This document shows positions 25,180 through 34,794 of a stretch of DNA of 64,000 nucleotides, piece by piece. A program made the translations under genes and the position numbers. The stretch's first letter is position 1. Each line of letters begins with the position of its first letter. A model generated the notes under the pieces. The model was not told the origin of the DNA. It saw nothing but the letters and a program-made list of their open reading frames with translations, and did not search any database. The DNA is from Thiomicrorhabdus xiamenensis (GTDB lineage Bacteria > Pseudomonadota > Gammaproteobacteria > Thiomicrospirales > Thiomicrospiraceae), in assembly GCF_013282625.1 (NCBI RefSeq), contig NZ_CP054020.1, positions 806,001-870,000 of the forward strand, written 5' to 3'.

Positions 25180-25827
25180 TTATTCGCTGAGCATCGGCAT
25201 CTGGTTGACAATCTGACAGAAAAGATCAGCGGTTTTCTCCGTGTCATACACTGCAGAGTGCGCCATGGCGTTATCCCATTCGATTCCGGCTTTAACCATC
25301 GCTTTGGCCAGTACGGTTTGTCCGAAAGCCAATCCGGCCAGACTGACGGTGTCGAAGGTGCTGAATTTATGGAAGGGGCATTTCACATGGTTGCGTTCCG
25401 CAGCTGCGAGTATGAAGTTCAGGTCGAAAAACGCGTTATGTCCAACCAGAATGGCTCGTGTGCAGCCGGTCTGTTGAATTTCCCGGTTGATCGGTTCAAA
25501 CAGTTCAATCAGCGCCTGTTTTTCGTTAATGGCTCCGCGGAAAGGATGAAACGGATCGTCCATGCCGATAAATTTCAGGGCGCTCTCTTCGAGGTTGGCT
25601 CCTTCGAAAGGCAGAATATTACGGTCGAAGGTTTCCTTGCGCTGGAGTTGGCCGTATTCATCCATCTCCAAAGTGACGACAGCGACTTCGAGAAGAGCGT
25701 CGGTCTGAGGGTTGAAGCCTCCGGTTTCAACATCGACTACAACCGGTAGAAAACCGCGGAAGCGGTCTTTCATTTGCTGGATTTCGTATTCGGTCGAGTT
25801 TTCGTCGGCTTGTGTGTTTTGCGTCAT
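25180..25827 (-). CDS. rnt: Ribonuclease T
   Basis: A 215-residue DEDDh exonuclease with VDVETGGFNPQTDALLE (Exo I), GHNAFFDLNF (Exo II) and HSAVYDTEKTA (Exo III). RNase T trims the 3' ends of tRNAs and other stable RNAs. Its start is 10 bases after the argA stop, implying an argA-rnt operon. Confidence 0.93.
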   Translation of the reverse strand: MTQNTQADENSTEYEIQQMKDRFRGFLPVVVDVETGGFNPQTDALLEVAVVTLEMDEYGQLQRKETFDRNILPFEGANLEESALKFIGMDDPFHPFRGAINEKQALIELFEPINREIQQTGCTRAILVGHNAFFDLNFILAAAERNHVKCPFHKFSTFDTVSLAGLAFGQTVLAKAMVKAGIEWDNAMAHSAVYDTEKTADLFCQIVNQMPMLSE

Positions 25828-25837
25828 GAAGTTGTCT

Positions 25838-27130
25838 TTAGCTGTGCGTGAGCGTTTTAATCAGTACTTTGGAATTTCGCTGGTAATTATATAGCTGCTG
25901 CTTCTGCATTGGCAGTTCATTTGGACTTGCCAGATAAAAACCGTGCTCGATAAACCAGTGATGGGTATGCGTTGTCAGCAGGAACAGCTGCTGTAGACGC
26001 TTATGCTTTGCCCGCTGCTCGATCTCTTCAAGCAGCTGCTCGCCGAGCTCCTGACCCTGATAGTCAGGATGTACGGCCAGACAGGCGAGTTCTCCGCTGT
26101 CATGATAATCGGCATAGAGCGCGGCACAACCGATAATGCGCTGATCGCGTTCAATAACAATGAAGTTGTCGATCTCCAGTTCCAGACGCTCCCGCGAGCG
26201 TTTGACGAGAATGCCGTTCTGTTCAAGTGGCGCGATGACCTCCAGTATACCGCCGACATCTTCGATGCTTGCCTGACGTATCTGATGATAACGGTCGCTG
26301 AAAATCATGGTTCCGGAACCGTCGCGGGTGAAAAGTTCCAGCAACAGGCTTGATGGATCTTCCTGATTCAGCAGGTGGATGCGCTTGACCGCGTTGCTTA
26401 GGGTCTGCAAGCGTCCGAAGAGGAGCTTCTGCGCATCCGGAAGTTCAGCGGTTAATTGCGCCAGTTGAACTTGATTGAGAGCCGCAGGCAGGTTCTGTAA
26501 CTGGTTCTCCGGCTGGAATACCATCAATTTATCGGCACGCAGCAGTTTCGCGACTTCGCAGGCCTGTTCAAGCGTATTGAGGTTGAATACTTCACCGGTC
26601 AGGGAATAGGCCAGAGGTGTCAGGAGAACGATCTGTTTGCTTTCCAGACACGCCTGTATCGCTTCATGATTCATTTTGCGCAACTGGCCGGTGTGCTGGT
26701 AATCAATACCGTCGACCACGCCTTTAGGGCGGGCAATTACCCAGTTTCCGGAGATCAGACTGATCGGCTTCTGCTGTTGGTTGGAAGCTTGGCAGAAAGC
26801 GGCTTCGAGTTGCGAGCGTACCTGGCCGATGGTCTGTTGGAATATCGGCAGTATTTCGGTTGGCGTGATTCGGCACTGGTGATGGTGTTGCCATGCAATG
26901 TCCTGAGCCTGTAATGCCTTGTTGATCTGTGGCGTAGCCCCCATCGCCAGAACCAGTTTGAGTCCTAGAGAATGGAGCAGGGCGATGTCTCTGCTCAAGG
27001 TCTGAATCCGTTCGCCATTCTCGAGAAGTTCGCCGGGAATGTAGAGGACGCAGGTTTTGCCGCGATGCTGCTCAATATAGTGAGAGGATTGACGCAGGCT
27101 TTGGATAAAATCTAATTCAGATTGCTGCAT
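25838..27130 (-). CDS. argA: N-acetylglutamate synthase
   Basis: A 430-residue protein of the classical two-domain ArgA type: an amino-acid-kinase-like N-terminal domain (GVVDGIDYQHTGQLRKM, LTPLAYSLTGEVFNLN) and a C-terminal GNAT domain (about 290-430; CLAVHPDYQGQELGEQLLE). It acetylates glutamate as the first step of arginine synthesis and is expected to be inhibited by arginine. It is divergent from ilvD. Confidence 0.93.
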   Translation of the reverse strand: MQQSELDFIQSLRQSSHYIEQHRGKTCVLYIPGELLENGERIQTLSRDIALLHSLGLKLVLAMGATPQINKALQAQDIAWQHHHQCRITPTEILPIFQQTIGQVRSQLEAAFCQASNQQQKPISLISGNWVIARPKGVVDGIDYQHTGQLRKMNHEAIQACLESKQIVLLTPLAYSLTGEVFNLNTLEQACEVAKLLRADKLMVFQPENQLQNLPAALNQVQLAQLTAELPDAQKLLFGRLQTLSNAVKRIHLLNQEDPSSLLLELFTRDGSGTMIFSDRYHQIRQASIEDVGGILEVIAPLEQNGILVKRSRERLELEIDNFIVIERDQRIIGCAALYADYHDSGELACLAVHPDYQGQELGEQLLEEIEQRAKHKRLQQLFLLTTHTHHWFIEHGFYLASPNELPMQKQQLYNYQRNSKVLIKTLTHS

Positions 27131-27443
27131 GAATGTGCGAAAATACCAAGATTAATTTTTAAGGGAATTTGCGAAAAAGTTTTTGGTCTGTGCCGACCTT
27201 TCGGTTATCCCGTCAGAGTGGCGATTTGCTTTTAGCTTGTCGTGCATTGCGATGCACTGTACATGCAGCAAAATGACTGACCACCAATACTGATTCGCTG
27301 AATCCTAAGTATAACAGTCAATAGAGCAAAGTCGAATAGCAAAGGAATCGATATCAACCGCCTCGGTAATAACCGTGTCGGCGTCGTATTGAACTCCGTT
27401 TGTCGTATCGCGAACCTTTGTTTTGTCAATAAGGAGCCTATCC
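27131..27443. other. Divergent argA-ilvD control region
   Basis: No gene is seen in these 313 bases. They must hold both divergent promoters. A palindrome GTGCATTGCGATGCAC lies at 27242-27257 and could be an operator or a short hairpin; no known regulator motif was matched. Confidence 0.35.
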
Positions 27444-29306
27444 ATGCCTCAATATCGTTCCAAAACCAGTACCCATGGCCGCAATATGGCCGGTGCCCGT
27501 GCTTTATGGCGTGCAACGGGGATGCAATCTGAAGATTTCGGTAAGCCGATTATCGCAATTGCCAACTCTTTCACCCAATTCGTACCTGGGCACGTCCATC
27601 TTAAAGATATGGGTCAGCTGGTGGCGCGCGTCATTGAGGAAGCCGGCGGTGTCGCAAAAGAGTTCAACACCATTGCTGTCGATGACGGTATCGCCATGGG
27701 GCATGACGGGATGCTGTATTCCTTGCCTTCGCGCGATCTGATCGCCGATTCGGTTGAATATATGTGTAACGCCCACTGCGCCGATGCACTGGTCTGTATT
27801 TCGAACTGTGACAAAATCACTCCGGGGATGATGATGGCGGCAATGCGTCTGAACATTCCGACGATCTTTGTCACAGGTGGCCCGATGGAATCCGGTAAAA
27901 CGGTATTGGGCGGTGAAGGTATCAAGCTGGATCTGGTGGATGCGATGGTTATGGCGGCGGACGATCATTGTTCCGACAGCGACGTCGAAGAAGTTGAAAT
28001 TTCGGCGTGTCCGACCTGTGGTTCCTGCTCCGGTATGTTTACTGCTAACTCGATGAACTGTCTGGCCGAAGCTTTGGGGATCGCTTTACCGGGGAACGGG
28101 ACGACTTTGGCGACGCATGCTGACCGTAAGCATCTGTTTGAAGAAGCAGGACGCCGTATCGTAGAGCTGGCAAAACAGTATTACGAAAAAGACGACGCTT
28201 CAGTACTTCCGCGCTCTATCGCCACCTATGAAGCTTTTGAGAATGCGATGGCGTTGGATGTTGCTATGGGTGGGTCGACGAATACGGTTCTGCACCTGCT
28301 GGCGATTGCCCGCGAAGCCGAAGTGAAGTTTACCATGGCGGATATGGATCGAATCTCTCGCCAGATTCCTTGTCTGGTTAAGGTTGCGCCTAACTCGAAA
28401 ATTTTCCATATGGAAGATGTGCATCGTGCCGGTGGTATTATGCGTATCCTCGGTGAATTGGATCGCGGCGGCCTGATTAATCGCGATGTGCATACGGTTC
28501 ATGCTTCAAGCATGGGGGCGGCAATCGATCTTTGGGATATTCGCCGCACCGACGACGAAGCAATCAATACCTTCTTCAGAGCCGCTCCGGGGAATGTGCG
28601 TACCACTGAAGCCTTTAGCCAGAATAAACGCTGGAAGAGCGTTGACAGTGATCCGGTTGAAGGTTGTGTCCGCGATTTGGAACATGCTTATACCAAAGAA
28701 GGCGGTCTGGCTGTTCTTTACGGTAATATCGCACAGGACGGCTGTATTGTTAAAACGGCCGGTGTCGACGAGTCGATCTTCAAATTCTCCGGGTCTGCAC
28801 GTATTTATGAATCACAGGATGCGGCGGTTGCCGGTATTCTAGGCGATGAAGTCAAAGCCGGTGAAGTGGTGATTATCCGTTACGAAGGACCGAAGGGCGG
28901 TCCGGGAATGCAGGAAATGCTGTATCCGACCAGTTACCTGAAATCGAAAGGGCTGGGTAAAGAGTGTGCGCTTCTGACCGACGGTCGTTTCTCCGGCGGG
29001 ACTTCCGGTCTGTCGATCGGTCACGCGTCGCCTGAAGCGGCCGAAGGCGGGAATATCGGTCTGGTTGAAGATGGCGATATGATTGAAATCGATATCCCAA
29101 ACCGTACAATCAATGTACAACTGACCGACGAGCAGTTGGCGGAACGCCGTCAGGCGATGGTAGCGAAAGGGAAGGATGCCTGGAAGCCGGTCAAGCCGCG
29201 CGAACGTAAAGTCAGCGCCGCACTTCGTGCCTATGCTGCCATGACGACCAGTGCCGCTTTCGGTGCTGTGCGTAATGTCGATCAGATTGAACACAATAAA
29301 TTTTAA
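27444..29306 (+). CDS. ilvD: Dihydroxy-acid dehydratase
   Basis: A 620-residue Fe-S dehydratase with [11 protein letters not shown] and [16 protein letters not shown] supplying the cluster cysteines. It converts dihydroxy-acids to 2-keto acids in valine, leucine and isoleucine synthesis. The frame extends to a TTG at 27423, but the ATG at 27444 has an AAGGAG seven bases ahead. A TerB-like gene follows after 17 bases. Confidence 0.96.
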   Translation: MPQYRSKTSTHGRNMAGARALWRATGMQSEDFGKPIIAIANSFTQFVPGHVHLKDMGQLVARVIEEAGGVAKEFNTIAVDDGIAMGHDGMLYSLPSRDLIADSVEYMCNAHCADALVCISNCDKITPGMMMAAMRLNIPTIFVTGGPMESGKTVLGGEGIKLDLVDAMVMAADDHCSDSDVEEVEISACPTCGSCSGMFTANSMNCLAEALGIALPGNGTTLATHADRKHLFEEAGRRIVELAKQYYEKDDASVLPRSIATYEAFENAMALDVAMGGSTNTVLHLLAIAREAEVKFTMADMDRISRQIPCLVKVAPNSKIFHMEDVHRAGGIMRILGELDRGGLINRDVHTVHASSMGAAIDLWDIRRTDDEAINTFFRAAPGNVRTTEAFSQNKRWKSVDSDPVEGCVRDLEHAYTKEGGLAVLYGNIAQDGCIVKTAGVDESIFKFSGSARIYESQDAAVAGILGDEVKAGEVVIIRYEGPKGGPGMQEMLYPTSYLKSKGLGKECALLTDGRFSGGTSGLSIGHASPEAAEGGNIGLVEDGDMIEIDIPNRTINVQLTDEQLAERRQAMVAKGKDAWKPVKPRERKVSAALRAYAAMTTSAAFGAVRNVDQIEHNKF

Positions 29307-29323
29307 TTTAAGGAGTTGCGCAA

Positions 29324-29725
29324 ATGTTTGCCGATCAATTAACCGAAGAACAGCGTCAGGTGGTATTTGACCTTGCGGCTAACTTAGCTGCAGCTGACAA
29401 TGATGTTTCTGACGAAGAAATTCAGTATCTTAAGGACTTCAGTGTTGCTTATGGTATTGAGTTCGATTTGGATAAATCCGAACTGGATATTAATGATGCG
29501 CTGAGTAAGCTGGATACCAAGAAGGCGCGTGTGATTACGTTACAGGAGCTTATTAAGCTTTCCTATAAAGATGGTCACTTCGGTAAGGAAGAGCAGGATA
29601 AGGTCTTCCTGCTGGCGCAGAAAATGGGCTTGAATAATACTGATTTACTGATGCGCATTGAAGCTTGGGTTCGTCAAGGTTTCGACTGGGTTTATGAAGG
29701 TGAGCAGATGCTCAACGAAGAGTAA
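29324..29725 (+). CDS. TerB-family helical protein
   Basis: A 133-residue all-helical acidic protein with LAANLAAADNDVSDEEIQYLKDF and KDGHFGKEEQDKVFLLA, the paired acidic helix motifs of TerB/DjlA-type tellurite-resistance-like domains, which bind metal ions. The role is unknown. It has a good ribosome binding site (AAGGAG) and lies 17 bases after ilvD, so it is probably co-transcribed; a terminator follows. Confidence 0.65.
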   Translation: MFADQLTEEQRQVVFDLAANLAAADNDVSDEEIQYLKDFSVAYGIEFDLDKSELDINDALSKLDTKKARVITLQELIKLSYKDGHFGKEEQDKVFLLAQKMGLNNTDLLMRIEAWVRQGFDWVYEGEQMLNEE

Positions 29726-29744
29726 TCTTTGCTTTAGCAAGACA

Positions 29745-29776
29745 TAAAAAAACCGGCGTGAGCCGGTTTTTTTATG
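29745..29776 (+). terminator. Terminator after the ilvD operon
   Basis: AACCGGC GTGA GCCGGTT forms a seven-base stem followed by seven T; an A-run on the left would let it act in both directions. Confidence 0.9.
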
Positions 29777-29834
29777 TCCTCCTTTTTTGCCTAAGGAGAT
29801 TAGTAAATAATGATTTACTGATTTTCTTTAGGCA

Positions 29835-29863
29835 ATAAAAAAGCTCAGTTAAAAACTGAGCTT
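29835..29863 (-). terminator. Terminator of soxXYZA
   Basis: AAGCTCAGTT and AACTGAGCTT form the stem at 29841-29863, with a T-run on the minus strand at 29835-29842. It lies 20 bases after the soxA stop. Confidence 0.88.
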
Positions 29864-29884
29864 AAGTTGGAGGATAAATTCAGA

Positions 29885-30715
29885 TTACTGACGGTAACCT
29901 GGACCGTTGATCTCCAAACCGTTTGAAATATAGGCTTGGAAGAATTCTAGGTTACGGTACTCTTCACTTTGCGGCTTAAATGGATTAGCACGCATGTTCT
30001 GGTGACATCCACCATAACGACGGTGTAGGGTACCTAGTTCCTGCCATTTCGCACGGAAAACCGGGAAGTGGGTAGTGTGACCTAGAGTCGGAGAAAGTAA
30101 ATCTGCACGTGCATAGCGACCGGCGTTGTATGCGTGACACTTAGCACATGATAGGCCTAGCTGACCAACTGGCTTGATGAACATATCACGGCCTTTGTTG
30201 TAGGCTTCGCGAGCTCCATCGCTGTCAATTTTAACGTCAACTTTCTGGCCACGTGATTGATACGCGAAATAAGCACTTAGCTTGGCGATGTCGCCTTTTT
30301 TATATTTAAACGGCTTAAGTCCGGCGTCTTCACGACAGATATTGATTGCCCACTCAAGTGTTACCACCTGCTGGGTCTTCTCATCAAAGTAAGGGTAGTG
30401 CGGACGAACGTTTGCCGGATCATCACCGAAGCATTTTTCGTATACCGCTTGATCTTGCTGATACAGTTCTTCACCGGCATCAACAGAATCTAAATATGGA
30501 GGGAATTCTTCAACTGCTTCCCATTGAGCACGCTTGTCAGCGCTGTAGATATAACCACCGTCTTTGTAATCTTCAAAGGCGATTTTTGGGCTTTTTGACT
30601 TGAAAAAATCAACCAGGTTCTGACGATCTTGTTCTGGATCTACTGCAAATGCTGCAGGGCTGGTTGCGATCATTGTCACGCCTAAGGCTAGTGAGCCTAG
30701 TAAGGTCTTCTTCAT
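29885..30715 (-). CDS. soxA: SoxA, single-haem thiosulfate-oxidising cytochrome
   Basis: A 276-residue periplasmic c-type cytochrome with a Sec signal (about residues 1-24). Only one haem motif, CAKCH at 190-194, is present. The active-site cysteine lies in RRYGGCHQNMRA (Cys237). In the first half the place of the lost haem is taken by unpaired C95 and C127, which probably form a disulfide. SoxXA joins thiosulfate to the SoxY cysteine. A hairpin lies between soxZ and soxA. Confidence 0.93.
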   Translation of the reverse strand: MKKTLLGSLALGVTMIATSPAAFAVDPEQDRQNLVDFFKSKSPKIAFEDYKDGGYIYSADKRAQWEAVEEFPPYLDSVDAGEELYQQDQAVYEKCFGDDPANVRPHYPYFDEKTQQVVTLEWAINICREDAGLKPFKYKKGDIAKLSAYFAYQSRGQKVDVKIDSDGAREAYNKGRDMFIKPVGQLGLSCAKCHAYNAGRYARADLLSPTLGHTTHFPVFRAKWQELGTLHRRYGGCHQNMRANPFKPQSEEYRNLEFFQAYISNGLEINGPGYRQ

Positions 30716-30768
30716 TCCAATCCTCCTATGGAGAGCGTATTATATTTTTTATTATTTTTATAGTGTAT

Positions 30769-30792
30769 GGCATTCACCCGAGAGTGAATGCC
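30769..30792 (-). other. Intercistronic hairpin between soxZ and soxA
   Basis: GGCATTCAC and GTGAATGCC form a perfect nine-base stem with a six-base loop. The minus-strand bases after it are A/T mixed with no T-run, so an intrinsic terminator is less likely than an mRNA 3'-end stabiliser or processing site separating soxXYZ from soxA. Confidence 0.7.
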
Positions 30793-30807
30793 ACGAATCA
30801 AGCTAAA

Positions 30808-31119
30808 TTATTTTAGTTTGATTGAGTCTTCACCAGTTGCACCAGTGTTGTCTTTTAGGCTAACTTTAACTTCATCGCCAGCGTTAGCTTTAACTTTAAC
30901 AGCCATGTATGGGTTAGCTGAAACTGCACCAGACCATTGAGCATCAATCGCTTTAGTACCGTTAACAGAAATTTCAACCATGTCGATGTACTTAGCTGGG
31001 TATGGTTTACCGGTAGCTTTGTTCATACGAGCACCAGATTCCATTGGGTGCTTGATTAGAGCTTTAATTTCAGCTACGCCACCTTTTGACTTACCACGCA
31101 TACGGATTTTGATAGACAT
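30808..31119 (-). CDS. soxZ: SoxZ, sulfur-carrier partner
   Basis: A 103-residue protein without signal peptide, starting MSIKIRMRGKSKGGVAEIKALIKHPMESG, and with the SoxZ-type beta-sandwich. It dimerises with SoxY to hold thiosulfate-derived sulfur in the periplasm. It has no own export signal and is presumably exported with SoxY. It lies 55 bases after soxY. Confidence 0.95.
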   Translation of the reverse strand: MSIKIRMRGKSKGGVAEIKALIKHPMESGARMNKATGKPYPAKYIDMVEISVNGTKAIDAQWSGAVSANPYMAVKVKANAGDEVKVSLKDNTGATGEDSIKLK

Positions 31120-31174
31120 AATATTTCCTTTTAAAAAGTATGAATCTAAAGTATTAAACGGTTAAGAGTGGGGA

Positions 31175-31645
31175 TTAACCACCACAACCACCGATTGTTA
31201 CTTTAACTTCTTGTTCTGCTTTAAGAAGCTTACCGCCAGCGTTAACTACAGCAATAACGTTCATGGTTTCACCCATTTTGATACGAGTAGATACATAACC
31301 TACTGCACCAGCGGCGAAAGTATATTCACAAACCATAGGCATTGGGTTTTTGCTAGCTAGGATAGCGATAGATTCAACACCATCGATACCAGAAGCATCA
31401 ACAGTAACTGGAGTAACAGCACCGTTTTCCGCGATTGCTGGCGCTTTAAGTTGTACATCACCTGAAGCAGTAGCGTTAGTAGAACCGAAAACTGCGTTTA
31501 GAGCGTCATCAGTTGTTTTTGCACCGAATGCTTTAGCATTCCAGTCAGCAGCTAGTACAGTGCTAGGCGTTAGAAGACCAGCGTTAACAGCTACAGCTGC
31601 AGCACCAGTGGCTAGAGTACCTTTAAGGAAAGATCTACGTTTCAT
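31175..31645 (-). CDS. soxY: SoxY, sulfur-carrier protein
   Basis: A 156-residue protein with a Tat signal (KRRSFLKG, cleavage near VLA-A at residue 33) and the C-terminal GGCGG motif (Cys154) that carries the thiosulfate intermediate. Codon use is biased towards frequent codons, as expected for an abundant protein. It is second in the soxXYZA cluster. Confidence 0.96.
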   Translation of the reverse strand: MKRRSFLKGTLATGAAAVAVNAGLLTPSTVLAADWNAKAFGAKTTDDALNAVFGSTNATASGDVQLKAPAIAENGAVTPVTVDASGIDGVESIAILASKNPMPMVCEYTFAAGAVGYVSTRIKMGETMNVIAVVNAGGKLLKAEQEVKVTIGGCGG

Positions 31646-31686
31646 AAGGTTTAAAACTCCCGGTTAAGGTTTAATAAAAATTTTTT

Positions 31687-32064
31687 TTACAGCGTATAGA
31701 TGTAGTCAACGACTTTACGGATTTCGTCATCACTTAGAATTCCGTGTAATCCGAATTCAGGCATCATGCTGTTAGGCACTTTCATTGAATCAGAAGTACC
31801 CCAAACTTTGTTGTACAACTTTTGCTTGTCAGGGTAACGTAATTTCATCGCAACAAGTGCTGGCCCGATATTACCCGGTTGGGCTCCGTCACCAGCCATA
31901 TGGCAGGCTAGGCAGTTCCCTTTAGAACGGCTGAAGGCAAGTTTCTTACCTTCTTCAATATCAGAGGCAGCTGGCTTGTCCGCAGCTTGAACGCTAACTG
32001 GCGCTGTCATTACGGCACACGAGACGGCGAAAGCAGTCAACAGTTGCTTCATTTTTAAATTCAT
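31687..32064 (-). CDS. soxX: SoxX cytochrome c
   Basis: A 125-residue periplasmic cytochrome with signal peptide (to about residue 28), one haem motif CLACH at 51-55 and a Met-rich ligand segment (SMMPEFGL near 100). It is the first gene of the cluster and pairs with SoxA. A strong GGAGGAG lies upstream of its ATG, and a TATAAT-like element (ATTATA at 32101-32106 on the plus strand) is a possible -10. Confidence 0.93.
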   Translation of the reverse strand: MNLKMKQLLTAFAVSCAVMTAPVSVQAADKPAASDIEEGKKLAFSRSKGNCLACHMAGDGAQPGNIGPALVAMKLRYPDKQKLYNKVWGTSDSMKVPNSMMPEFGLHGILSDDEIRKVVDYIYTL

Positions 32065-32100
32065 TATTCTTCTCCTCCAAAAGTGTCTTTCGACGTCCCC

Positions 32101-32106
32101 ATTATA
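32101..32106 (-). promoter_or_regulatory. Possible -10 element of the sox operon
   Basis: TATAAT on the minus strand lies about 37 bases upstream of the soxX start. The -35 is weak, so this is only a candidate. Confidence 0.3.
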
Positions 32107-32241
32107 TGTTGGGTTTTATATTATTCGAGCGGTTTCGCTCTTAGGGTTGTTAGCTTACTCAGTTACTTTGCAAACGCAAGGATTTTAAATGGGGTTTGCT
32201 ATAGTATTATTTAATCAACTTGTAATATTTTTTTATGTAAT

Positions 32242-33732
32242 CTACTGGATAACCTCCTTTTGATCGTTTTCCTGTAAATTTTGCGTATATTTTGCATTGA
32301 AAAAATCGATTTGCTTATCAATGCCCTCATTTCTTTGATTGTTTATTCTTTTGGCTTCATCGATAAAGTGCCTGGCTCTGGCGTAGTTGCCGACAAACAC
32401 TTGTGCCCGAGCCTGGTAGTAGTTGGCGAGCGCTTCTTTGTTTTGTTCTCGGGCAAACTGCGCCAGATAATTATTTATCTGGTATTGGTTGTGACCTTTC
32501 TCGCTGCCATCGGCCAGCACCTGCATTGCTTTCTGGTATTCGCCGGTTAATTCCAATAACTGCGCATGCCGAAGTTGCACAGCAAGGTTGTTTGGCCATA
32601 ACTCTTGCTGATAGCTGATCAGTTTTAAAGCTTCGCTGATCGGCTGCTTCAGGTCGGCGTTGCTGTTGCGCTCTTTGAATTGTTTGATACGTTCAATTAA
32701 GAGCGTGTTGTAAAGCGGCTGCATTGTATTCTCACTGGCTTCTCTTAGCAGACAGTCCAGTTGTGCTCGGCTTTGTCGCAGCTGTTTTTCCGTTTGCTTG
32801 CGATTGAGCTCCTGCAAATTGTGCAGATAACACTGTTCAGAGGCTGTCAGACTTTTGATTTCAAGTTTCGAAAAATCCTCTTTTTCGGCAGCAATGCGCA
32901 TTTTTATTAATATCAGGTCGTTACTTTCCACAGGCACTTTCAACGGTGGCATCACTTGCGCCCGGTTTTCCGCTGCCGCCAGGCGGCTCAGAGTAACGGG
33001 GTGCGTTCGCAGAATTTCCGGAACCTGGTGGGCGTTAAACTGACTGGATTTTGCCAGTCGTCCGAAAAAATCGCCCATCGCATGCGGGTCGTAACCTGAT
33101 TCGTGCAGAATTTGGATGCCCACGTTATCCGCCTCCTGTTCATGCTGCCGAGAATTTTTTAGCTGGTCCTGCATATTCATTCCCATGCCGCCCATCAGTG
33201 CAGCCATACCCGCGTTCGGGTTGTAAATTCCGACCAGCACCGCAGCCAATAAAGTTGCGAAGCTGGTGATACTGCCCTGGGTACTGTTGTACTCATAAGT
33301 TCGCGAAAGGTGCTGCTGGGTGACGTGGGCAATTTCATGCGCAATCACCGATGCCAGTTCCGATTCGCTGTGAACCGTTTCGATTAACCCTGTATGAACA
33401 CCGATTACGCCATTCGGTCCGGCAAAAGCGTTAATGGTGTTATTCCGGATTACATAAAAATCGAAGTTCCGGTTCTGTCCGCTGTTGCCGGCAATTTTGT
33501 AACCGATCTGGCGGATGTAATTCAGTATCTCCGGATCCTCTTGCAGATCGAACTGCGTCATAAGGGATTCGGTAAAGGCTCTTCCCAAACGTTCTTCGGT
33601 TTGTCGGTCATACTCAACCAGATCCGGGGCGCCCAGATCGGGTAGGTTGTCCAGAGCAATGGCGCTCGAAGAGTTAATTGCCGCGAGCGATCCGATCATG
33701 ATCGCCAGTGTTGCCTGGCGGAATCGTTTCAT
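32242..33732 (-). CDS. bepA: M48 metallopeptidase with TPRs, BepA-like
   Basis: A protein of about 496 residues from the ATG at 33732, where a Sec signal (MKRFRQATLAIMIGSLAAI) begins; longer forms would bury the signal. It has the zinc motif HEIAH (in VIAHEIAHVTQ), a third ligand glutamate in HEQEADNVG, and TPR-like helices in the C-terminal half. This is the architecture of BepA (YfgC), the periplasmic protease that helps LptD and BAM assembly. The length is close to E. coli BepA (487). Confidence 0.85.
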   Translation of the reverse strand: MKRFRQATLAIMIGSLAAINSSSAIALDNLPDLGAPDLVEYDRQTEERLGRAFTESLMTQFDLQEDPEILNYIRQIGYKIAGNSGQNRNFDFYVIRNNTINAFAGPNGVIGVHTGLIETVHSESELASVIAHEIAHVTQQHLSRTYEYNSTQGSITSFATLLAAVLVGIYNPNAGMAALMGGMGMNMQDQLKNSRQHEQEADNVGIQILHESGYDPHAMGDFFGRLAKSSQFNAHQVPEILRTHPVTLSRLAAAENRAQVMPPLKVPVESNDLILIKMRIAAEKEDFSKLEIKSLTASEQCYLHNLQELNRKQTEKQLRQSRAQLDCLLREASENTMQPLYNTLLIERIKQFKERNSNADLKQPISEALKLISYQQELWPNNLAVQLRHAQLLELTGEYQKAMQVLADGSEKGHNQYQINNYLAQFAREQNKEALANYYQARAQVFVGNYARARHFIDEAKRINNQRNEGIDKQIDFFNAKYTQNLQENDQKEVIQ

Positions 33733-34059
33733 TCTTGTCACGCCTGTGTAGCCGTTTCTTGTGTGTGTTTTTGTCATTTTATTTTTTTGCATCGCTGCAT
33801 ATGTACCTTGATGTCTCTTTGCCACACTATAATAAATGTTCGTGATTTAGCCAATTCTCTAATGAGCGCAGTCGGCAATGGAGTCTATCAAGCGAGTTTT
33901 CAGCGACGGTCTTTTTTCAGACTCGGTTTTAGTCTAGAGGAATTACCAGCCAAGAAAAAAGCCTTAAAATTGGAAAGACTGTGGATAAAAATTGAATGGC
34001 GCTTACCATTTCCAGTGAATATTGGATAATAGTCACCTTTAACCGGATTCCTCAAATAT

Positions 34060-34272
34060 ATGTATAAACTCGACTGCTGTGCATTGGCATGTCCAATGCC
34101 GATTATTAAGTTAAAAAAAGCCTTGCATGAAAATGTGCAAGAGAATGTTTTTCGAATTCAGCTCAAAGATAAAGGCGGGCTGAAGGATATTCCGGCATTC
34201 TGCCGGCAGCAGGGACTGCATTGCTCTTTGTTAACGGAAGAACCGCTCATTGAATTTGAAATCAGAAGATAA
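34060..34272 (+). CDS. tusA: TusA-family sulfur carrier
   Basis: A 70-residue protein with the CPMPIIKLKKAL motif (catalytic Cys at the CPxP site), typical of TusA/SirA sulfurtransferases. In sulfur oxidisers TusA passes sulfane sulfur to DsrE-type proteins or to the sulfur-oxidising machinery. It is 12 bases ahead of a DsrE-like gene, supporting a sulfur-relay role. Confidence 0.82.
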   Translation: MYKLDCCALACPMPIIKLKKALHENVQENVFRIQLKDKGGLKDIPAFCRQQGLHCSLLTEEPLIEFEIRR

Positions 34273-34284
34273 AGGTCTCTAGTT

Positions 34285-34794
34285 ATGGCGCGACAGCAAC
34301 TCAGCATTATTCATACGAAAGGCTCGCTTGATTGGGCGTACCCGACTTTTATTCTGGCCAGTACGGCGGCGGCGATGGATAAACAGGTTGAGGTCTTCTT
34401 TACTTTTTACGGTCTGCAGTGCGCGCTTAAAGAAACGAAGCATCTTCGGGTTTCTCCAGTAGGAAATCCCGGGATGAAAATGCATTTGCCGGTCGGACCG
34501 GATTGGCTTAGACAGATCGATATGAACCGTTCTCTTCCAGGGTTTTTATGGCAGCTTCCGGGAATGGAGGTGCTGGCAACTTGGGGGTTTAAAAAGCAGT
34601 TACTGGCCAATGGTCAGGTTCCTGTCGACGAGCTACGAGCGCTTTGCGTTGAACTGGGTGTGCAAATGACGGCATGTCAGATGAGTGTCGATCTGATGGG
34701 CTTTCGTGAGGAAGAGTTTATCGAATCCATACAATTTGCCGGGGCGGCAACTTACTTTGCTGTTTCACCCGAGCAGCAGTCTCTCTTTATATAA
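34285..34794 (+). CDS. DsrE/DsrF/DrsH-like protein
   Basis: A 169-residue protein of the DsrE/F/DrsH family (HTKGSLDWAYPTFILASTAAAMD, VFFTFYGL, MTACQMSVDLMGF). A conserved cysteine lies in MTACQMS near residue 133. Such proteins accept sulfur from TusA. The pair tusA-dsrE here lacks the rhodanese often found with it. Confidence 0.8.
   Translation: MARQQLSIIHTKGSLDWAYPTFILASTAAAMDKQVEVFFTFYGLQCALKETKHLRVSPVGNPGMKMHLPVGPDWLRQIDMNRSLPGFLWQLPGMEVLATWGFKKQLLANGQVPVDELRALCVELGVQMTACQMSVDLMGFREEEFIESIQFAGAATYFAVSPEQQSLFI

Noticed and set aside
33763-34029. 88-residue ORF upstream of tusA
   Set aside because: No ribosome binding site and no coding character. It begins inside the upstream part of the bepA frame on the other strand and is probably chance.
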